Shown piece by piece: positions 57,101 through 64,000 of a stretch of 64,000 nucleotides of DNA (position 1 is its first letter; every line of letters starts with the position of its first letter). Source of the DNA: Marsupella aquatica. Its lineage: Eukaryota > Marchantiophyta. The position numbers and the translations under genes were made by a program. The DNA lies in contig OZ316897.1 in the NCBI GenBank assembly GCA_973895155.1, positions 22,258,001 to 22,322,000 on the forward strand. The letters are read 5' to 3'. The notes beneath the pieces were generated by a model. That model was given only the letters and a program-made list of their open reading frames with translations. It was not told the origin of the DNA and did not search any database.

Positions 57101-58677
57101 TCGACGGCAAGCCAATGAAACATAGTGTTATTGTTAGAGCATAATTGCTAGCAGTTCTTGCTAGTACATAGTTTACAACATCGAAGAGAATGATTCAAGT
57201 ACATCGAGCAATCAGGCGCACAGTTCTGTCAATTGACATGTATGCTGTGGAGCTCATGGCATGGAATTAAACGAGAATGTGACAGACTTTATTAAACAAA
57301 ACCTTGACATACTTCTCTGGGAATCGCACCCATCCTCAGCGGATGGATCACACAGGTGGTCATTGCGCTTTAGTCGCCAATCTCAAGTTGGCACAGCAAA
57401 GTCGGCCTCGTGTATATACGTGCTTTCGGATCAACATGTACACCTACAACCACAAGAAGCACCTTCGTGACTTGATACTTCTTGGACTGTCGTCAACATC
57501 AAATCAGTCAGCGTCGATGAACACCACGATTTGGCCCGATGTTGTGGGCTGATTTTCCAACCTCCGGGAAACCCGCATCTAAACATAGATAATATTTTTA
57601 AGAAACCATAAAACAACGTTTTCTGAGTAAGTGGGTCCAATTGGTGTGAAGTGAGTCCGTCAGCCACTCAGCCTGGAGGGCAGCTCCACTGTTCACCTAT
57701 GCAAATGAACACTTGCCGTTAGGGCCGGGCTTAGGGCAACACCCTTTCATAGTGGAAGCTGTGGTTTACGAAACTCCAAGCACACAGTCCAAAGACAAAG
57801 TCAGCACACCGCAGCCATGTTTTGTTCCTGCTCCAATTGCGGGTCCAATTGAGTAATGGATTACCAATTGGACTAAAGACTGACAATGTTATGTTTGGAC
57901 TCTTCTTCTTGTTTTGTGTAGGTTCTTTCGTACACGTATCTTTAGTTTTCGTCCATCTCAAAGGAAGAATGTATGATCAACATTCAGAATTAATGTATTT
58001 TTGGGGCAATCTTTCACGAATAAAACAGTTCATAACAGCTAAGTTTCCATTAAAATACCCCTTTAAATGTTTAGAATAGAAGCACTGCAGTTGTTCTACC
58101 ACAACAGTTCACAACGGTCCTGAAACGTCACATTTCATTCAAATAATATGTTGCTTGGTGTTTTTACGTGATGGAAAGCATAATCATGTAGACAAATCGT
58201 ACGAGTCTCCTACAAGAAACCAAAGCTCCAGTGGATTGTAGCATTGGCAAGATGTCCCTCCTAGCGTTAGCTTACTCCAAACAAGGTATAAAACACAGAT
58301 AGTAGGAGCCAAATAAACAACCAAATAACAAGTTTTGAGCTGAACTATATATCTATGGCTATCTACTTCTATTCATAAGAAGCACTCCCTCAAGCTTGGA
58401 AGGAAGAAAACTCAATGATCAGTCAAATACTTGAGGGTTTTAATTTGAAAATGGGGTGCTCAAGGTGCAGTCGTTATTAGTAATACTACTTGCAACAAGA
58501 GGCAAATTAATGGTACAATCATGTGCAGGTACTATATACTAGCTAGTACATAGAGATGGTGGTATGTCAGCCAGGTAATTAAGATTGTACTTACCTGAAC
58601 ACAAGTTTGAGCAATTGAGAAGGGTGTCCACCCTACTGATATGCAGAATTTAGTTACGCTAGCCTGATTACCCATTC
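54111..58677 (-). CDS. LNK-like (night light-inducible and clock-regulated) protein, 5' end not found
   Basis: Four exons modelled by splice consensus and frame: 58677-58595 (83 nt, donor CAG/GTAAGT), 57091-56084, 55682-55516 and 55149-54111, all GT-AG and in frame, about 765 codons. Exon 3 carries LDMGTRLGFQESLYRLARSA and exon 4 begins with QTNLVDRTLVNMLYSPLP; these match, from memory, the two C-terminal motifs of LNK proteins (xLYRLARSA and NPIDRxxAxLLF). LNKs are nuclear coactivators that bind RVE/LHY-type MYB factors and drive evening clock genes. Exon 2 is Ser/Gln/Pro-rich with a basic helix (QKQMREQMKNRLERRRS), a His-Pro repeat (HPHPHPHP) and a poly-Gln run. The exon at 58677 starts in phase 1, so upstream coding exons exist but were not recognised. 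Confidence 0.75.
56230..56320 (-). repeat. Codon repeats in the LNK-like gene (His-Pro and Gln runs)
   Basis: gggtgt repeats and cag/ctg-type runs encode HPHPHPHPQQQ and a run of five Gln. Likely length-variable. Confidence 0.7.
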
Positions 58678-59770
58678 CTTGAACATAAATCAGGATGAGA
58701 CAAAAACATCTTTCAAAACAAAATTATCTGGTTCATCATTCTGAACGACTACTATTATATCCCTTTTACAGGGAGGATTTATTGAACGTCTAGCTATAAT
58801 GCTAAATGAATAATTGCTGATTAAATTATCCTACCAATTACCAAAACACCCCTACCTTGCAATCATGCACTCTATTGGGAACATCCTTGTCTAGATTATC
58901 TATGCTACTCATCCTTATCCATGGAGAGCCACAAAACAAATCTATTAATGGTAGTTCTCCCTGGATACGTATCCACTATGCCTCTCTTCATCCTAGCACA
59001 GCACCAACACCATCATATATGATGTCAATGACAAGCAAAATGCCTAGAAACTGCTGCGGGAGTAGTTGCAAACTCTCTTACTACAAATAAACCTGGTCCA
59101 ACAATGAACCACCAAACCACAATCATGAATAATATTCTCTCCTCCTAATACTCAGGCTGCTAATACTAGAGAACTGAGGGAACTACTATATATGAAATCC
59201 AATGTGGAGGTCTTGACCCCCTAATATTGACATGTGAACCAACCATACAATGACATGTGTCCTTGCCATTTTGGCATGTATATGATACAAACTTTAATAT
59301 TACTTATATTGTGCCACACGTTTATAGGGCCCGGGTGTTTCAAAAAATTTCAAAGATTAGTTTGCATTGAACTAAATATACCCTTGTGTCGTTTGCATGC
59401 ACATCCTCCACTTATTACTTTTACTAAGGGCCCAAGGGCTCTAGACGCACATTTGCTCCAATTCGCACCATGTGCTTTTTAATTTTTTTATGGCTAAGCG
59501 CTCTGTTGAGAGCAAATAGCGATACAAGTAACACTCTATGAGCATGACAAACATGATTTCTTTCTTAGGAAACCAATGGCAATACAATTTCGCTATTTGC
59601 ATGAAAGGTGTGGTTCTGGACCAAGGATACCCATAATAGAAGGAGGATTGCAAAAGGGTGATACAAGTTTGTTTAATAGCATGTAAAAGTTATAGACCTC
59701 GAGTAGCCTCGAGTATTCAAAAGTGACATTTCTGAGTTTGAGTGTTTTCAAGCGAGGAATAGCTGGTTTA

Positions 59771-60044
59771 GAAAGACAACATGCTTCAGCTGTATAGCTG
59801 TATACTTAGAAACACAACATGCTTTTATTTACAGGTAACGTGTTCCAGTTGTATAGCTGCATAGAAAGATAACATTCTTTATTTACAAGCTACATGCTTC
59901 AGTTGTATAGCTGTATAGAACGACAACATCCTTTTATTTACAACTAACGTGCTCCAGTTGTATACTTAGCTGTATAGAACGATAACATCCTTTATTACAA
60001 GTAACATGCTTCAGTTGTATACCTGTATAGAAAGACAACATCGT
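59771..60044. repeat. Minisatellite, about five units of 50-60 bp
   Basis: Units share gaaagacaacat, cttttatttacaagtaac, gtgcttcagttgtatagctgtata with small indels. Confidence 0.85.
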
Positions 60045-62033
60045 TAAGTATACAGAGTTGAAAATGGCTGCGTACCCAAAACAACATCTTGGCCGTGATC
60101 CCCTATATGCTTTCCGACGATGAGCATACAATAATGTTCAATCCTCGTCAACATTTCGTAACGAGCTCGTTTTGTTGGACTATTGTTTTCGCTCTTTCGA
60201 TAAGGCTCTGAGCTTCAAGCCACATCTAACCGCCAAAGAGGGATTCTGGCGCACGTCAGCAGATGCCAGCGACTGGGATCCCACAGTCCATAAATCCTTT
60301 GCTCCATCGCATAGATTGAGCTGTGAAATTTGAATTTTCAATATATGTACTTTCAATCAATACATTGCGACCACTAGGGAACCTTGCAATCCCAAAGGGA
60401 ATTTTCTGTCCTATTTCTGGGATGACGGAATTACAAGTTCTGCCTGATCGAGGATCAATGGACATTATTGAAACGATGATAAGCTGATCGATAGCTAAAA
60501 GCAGGTTGATGAATTGGGCACTTCCTAGTTCTGTCAGGAAACAATTATTCCTCGACACGAACATGAATAACAATATATTGAGCTTTGAATTCCCTCTGTC
60601 AGTTTAATCATGCTATGCTCAGTAAGCCCGTCTCTTCTCACCACACGTTAATGAGAAGTACATAGGTACTACTTCAAATGGAGAACTACTGCATCGCCTG
60701 ATTACCAGCAGTTAGGGCCGGGACGATTCCTTTTGTATCAACACATACTACCCATTTCAAATGTCTACAATCGATGATTTTTGTTCGTGTTTATTTAATC
60801 ACAGAAGTATATATAATTGGAACACTGATCAGAGGGCACCGTCATCATTCAGGGCAATGCGAATATGGAGCTGTTAGTTTATTCCAGTTTCGATTTACGT
60901 TCCTTTACGAGGCTAGCTCATGACTCTAAGTCACTGAGGGCAATGCAAGTGGAATTTCCCACCCCAGTTTTGAGTAATAATCTGACAGCAGCCAACTTTC
61001 TGCCTCGTTAAGCTCAACATAATTGTCTGTCTCCTAAGTGATTCCATCAGTGGAAGCAAACTCTGAGAATTAGCAGAAGTTAATTACTGGTCCAGTCTTG
61101 TCCGTCAGGCTTTCACAACAATTATAATTTTGGTATTTGAGGGACAAATATATATGGTCGTCGTTTGCCACAAAACTCTGTCCACAATGGAAATGGATAT
61201 TGTAGATAATCGGTATTCGTCAAGCACTGTATGGAAAATGTTTGAAAATCTAAGAAAACTTCATCATTTCAAATGTCCACTCAATCATAACGTCATGTTT
61301 TTTGTTTTTTATATCTCACTGGAGGCTAGGAATCAAGTTTCACAAATTGTTTGGAGGCAACCGTCATTAATTGTTATGGAGTGCATGTATGTGTTGCCAT
61401 GACGCATCGAGCCCTTCAAAAAACTTGGAGCGTTCATGGATAATGTCGAACTTGGCGGTATATTTTACTAGATGTTGAGGTTTATCTGTTCTTCTTAATC
61501 CCTTGACTTATTGGGACTTGTTTGCTGTCATTGTCTCATCGGGGTATCCTGCAGGTCCGTGTGACTTACGTTTATTATTCCGTTGTTAGCACTCATACTC
61601 CTTGCCTCGCCCACAAGCCAAACAGTTAGGGTTGTGCCCGATCATCCTGATAACTGAAGACAATAAATTGCATCTTCATGAAGACAATAAAGCCGGACGG
61701 TGGTTTACTACGTACCCAGCTTTGAACTCCACCAAAGTTGGTCGGTTTTTGCAGCTGTTTACTTACTATGACAAGATTCTGCCATGTCCTACATATTGAC
61801 TAAGAAAACAGTCTCGTATTTGAAGTGACACTTCCTATGTGACTGGCCGAAATTTTCTCTCCCAGTCACATCCAGATTATCTCGGGCTGATTAAGCTTCA
61901 TGGTAGACGTTTAGGAGCAACTTACCAAATGCAGATCAGATGACTTAGTAGGCTGAGATATATTGTAGGCTGAGACTAGCCTTTGTGGCAAATGCTCAAA
62001 GCCTTCCACCTGTATGCTGTCCTCTGACTCTTG

Positions 62034-62178
62034 AGTGAGTGAGTGAGTGAGTGAGTGAGTGAGTGAGTGAAGTGAAGTGAAGTGAAGTGAAGTGAAGTGA
62101 AGTGAAGTGAAGTGAAGTGAAGTGAAGTGAAGTGAAGTGAAGTGAAGTGAAGTGAAGTGAAGTGAAGTGAAGTGAAGT
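62034..62178. repeat. Compound microsatellite (GAGT)n then (AGTGA)n
   Basis: Tetramer gagt for about nine units to 62070, then 21 units of agtga to 62175. The change from a 4-bp to a 5-bp unit is by one added A. Confidence 0.95.
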
Positions 62179-63759
62179 AGTCAGACTGCAATCTCAAGGG
62201 GAAGTAGTTGTCACCTGGCCTGGACAATGTTAAATTTTTTAATTCCTAGATCCTGAAACAGACTGCCTCCTATAGTAAACAGCTTCATCGGCAGAATCGT
62301 TTAAATTAAAATTTTAGACACATCGACAGAATCGTTTAAAGTACAACTTTAGACACTGACGAAGATACTAGCTGTCATAAACATGCATCCTATCCAAGAT
62401 TGAGACATTGCTTCCAGATCTGCTAGCTCTCCAATTATGGCATCCTGTCTGCTAGTGCCGTGCACGTATTTTCACAACCAGAATCATTGTCTGAATCTAG
62501 GGAAATTGATCTTTCCCTGGCCACGAATTGAGACTGATCACACTCATTTTGTGATTATTATTATTATTACGCCCACTAAGATCTTCATGAATGGTGTCAG
62601 GCACTAACATCGTAACCTTTACCCTGGCGAGGAAAAACTCGATAACAAGGTGATCGCCCCAGGCTGTTGCTTCAACCTGACTCACCCTTTCCTAGCTTTT
62701 TGAACCCCGTTTGGACCACTTTCCTTCTATCTGGACTGAGCTCTGCAAAGACTGCTATTCGAAGGGTCTCATGACTGTGGCAAACCCAGCCACCTCTTTT
62801 GATTACTTCACGCATTTGGTTAGCCACTTCTCTTCTTCCTTTACGTACCTGGTCGATAGCCTATATTTATGATATTCAATCAGTTATTACTTGAAGGTTA
62901 CTCGAAGGCAACTAAGGCATACTCATTCTCGTCCATGAGATTTGAAGCAATACTATACATGTATTACTTTTTTGAAACAATCAAAAATGAATTTTTCTTC
63001 CGCCTAGGAGACAGGTTTCAACTCTCGCTTCATTCTTAGTGGGCATTCAAAACCTGACACCACCTTGACCGCACTGCTAAGCAAATTTCTAAAGCCCTCT
63101 GGCGAACAGAGATTCCGCTAGAGGAACACCTTCGCTCATGCTTGCAATTGGGACATAATTGTACTCTCTTCCACAATATTACCAACCTTTGGGGCTTCTT
63201 CCTGATACATAGGGCGTTAAATCAGCAACGAGAGTTCTTTGAATAAATCGTGTTTAACTTCTATGGCAATACATGCACTTGCAGAGAAGTAATAGAGTTA
63301 ATCTTGATATCTGTTTTTTATGTCCCATTAAAGACTTATAAGTAACCCATTATAACTGCTCAACCTGCTCAACTTTTTCTATAAGTTTAGGGGTCTACAA
63401 GCTAGACCTAAAACCTTCGTAGGTGATGTGGGGGCTCCATACACGGAGACCACCAAATTGTGCACATCTCAAAATACTTTCAGGAAATTTCAAAAACATT
63501 TAACCAGTTTTGTTTGCTGAAGTCACATTTTTAATTTTGGTGAAAATAAGGATTTAGTAGCATCTAGCAAACAGAAAGTAGAGTAGTATGGATGCTCTTC
63601 TACAAGAACTTTTTACTATAAGAGAAAAAAAAAAAAAAGGCCAACATCATGCTAAACCCACAAAGGACCCGTATATTTTTAGACATGTAATGTATTAATT
63701 TTAATTGTTCTGTTTTTTTAGCGCTAGAGATGCTGAAAGGCAGGGATCTGGGACATTGA

Positions 63760-63850
63760 AAGGTGCAAGGTTTCAAAGGAAGAGTGGGAGAAGTAAAGGT
63801 AGTTGTTGGTTCATTTGACTCTGATAACCAACTAAGCCAGTTGCTCTACA
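63760..63850 (-). repeat. tRNA-derived SINE-like segment
   Basis: On the - strand gagcaactggcttagttggttatcagag contains TGGCTTAGTTGG (63828-63839), a perfect fit to the pol III A-box consensus, and tttgaaacc about 60 bases on resembles a B box. It lacks the folding of a real tRNA. Confidence 0.45.
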
Positions 63851-64000
63851 GATGACTCAGGCATTCATTGTTCTTTGTAGGGCCAAGGTGGTGGGCGGGG
63901 TTGGTTTAAGGTCCTCTAGTCAAATTCCTCTTGTCAGATTCCTCTTGTGACCCTCCTCTGCATCTACACTGGAGCACTACCAGGCTTTCCAGTTTGCTTA

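Larger units (their letters stand above)
58678..64000. other. Region upstream of the LNK-like exons; mostly noncoding
   Basis: Should contain the 5' exons of the LNK-like gene, but none is convincing. On the - strand about 62850-62690 reads openly (IDQVRKGRREVANQMREV...) between a plausible acceptor (aatatag) and a perfect donor (aaag/gtgagt); its end phase does not fit the 58677 exon and its product is unrecognised. Also holds a minisatellite, a microsatellite and a tRNA-like A box at 63828-63839. Confidence 0.5.

Noticed and set aside
60256-60573. 105-codon ORF on the - strand as an upstream exon of the LNK-like gene
   Set aside because: No LNK N-terminal motif and no convincing splice sites.
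63828-63839. tRNA gene
   Set aside because: The A box is perfect but acceptor and anticodon stems do not form; fits a SINE better.

Overview
The window looks like a gene-poor, repeat-rich nuclear region of a land plant, most likely a non-flowering one (bryophyte or lycophyte grade). Reasons: intron-containing germin-like genes of an unusual cysteine-free type, an LNK-type clock gene, plant Ty3/Gypsy elements, an intronless GC-rich gene that reads as fungal, and a DNMT3-like methyltransferase domain of a kind flowering plants have lost. The species cannot be fixed from sequence alone.

Region 1 (1-23.5 kb) is a nested pair of LTR retrotransposons. The outer element (+ strand) is a decayed Ty3/Gypsy element whose polyprotein reads gag (two zinc knuckles) - protease - C5 cytosine methyltransferase - RT - RNase H - integrase - PHD finger. 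It therefore carries both a DNA-methylation writer module and a chromatin-reader module. It has stops and frameshifts, including a stop at the catalytic glutamate of integrase. A second, very young Athila/Tat-like Gypsy element (2945-16492, - strand) is inserted in its gag. That element has two 1390-bp LTRs differing at two sites, a 5-bp target duplication (gagtt), a tRNA-Asp-type primer site, gag-pro and pol separated by one UGA in the TMV-type readthrough context UGA-CAA-UUA, a duplicated polypurine tract after pol, and two extra ORFs. One extra ORF is a large unknown protein; the other is a second retropepsin-like domain. Its noncoding parts carry at least a dozen copies of a short GACGCT/AGCGTC hairpin, and its LTR edge resembles a tRNA.

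Region 2 (23.5-47.3 kb) is mostly AT-rich intergenic sequence with SINE-like and tandem repeats. It holds three near-identical two-exon germin-like genes on the - strand (28.2, 41.7 and 45.6 kb), which lie in segmental duplications that include the promoters. Between the first two copies is an intronless short-chain dehydrogenase (34.2-35.2 kb) of strongly fungal appearance, a horizontal-transfer candidate.

Region 3 (47.3-64 kb) holds one clear plant gene, an LNK-like (night light-inducible and clock-regulated) gene on the - strand (54.1-58.7 kb, 5' exons not found). The rest is intergenic DNA with minisatellites, a compound GAGT/GAAGT microsatellite and SINE-like pieces. No rRNA, functional tRNA or CRISPR was found.
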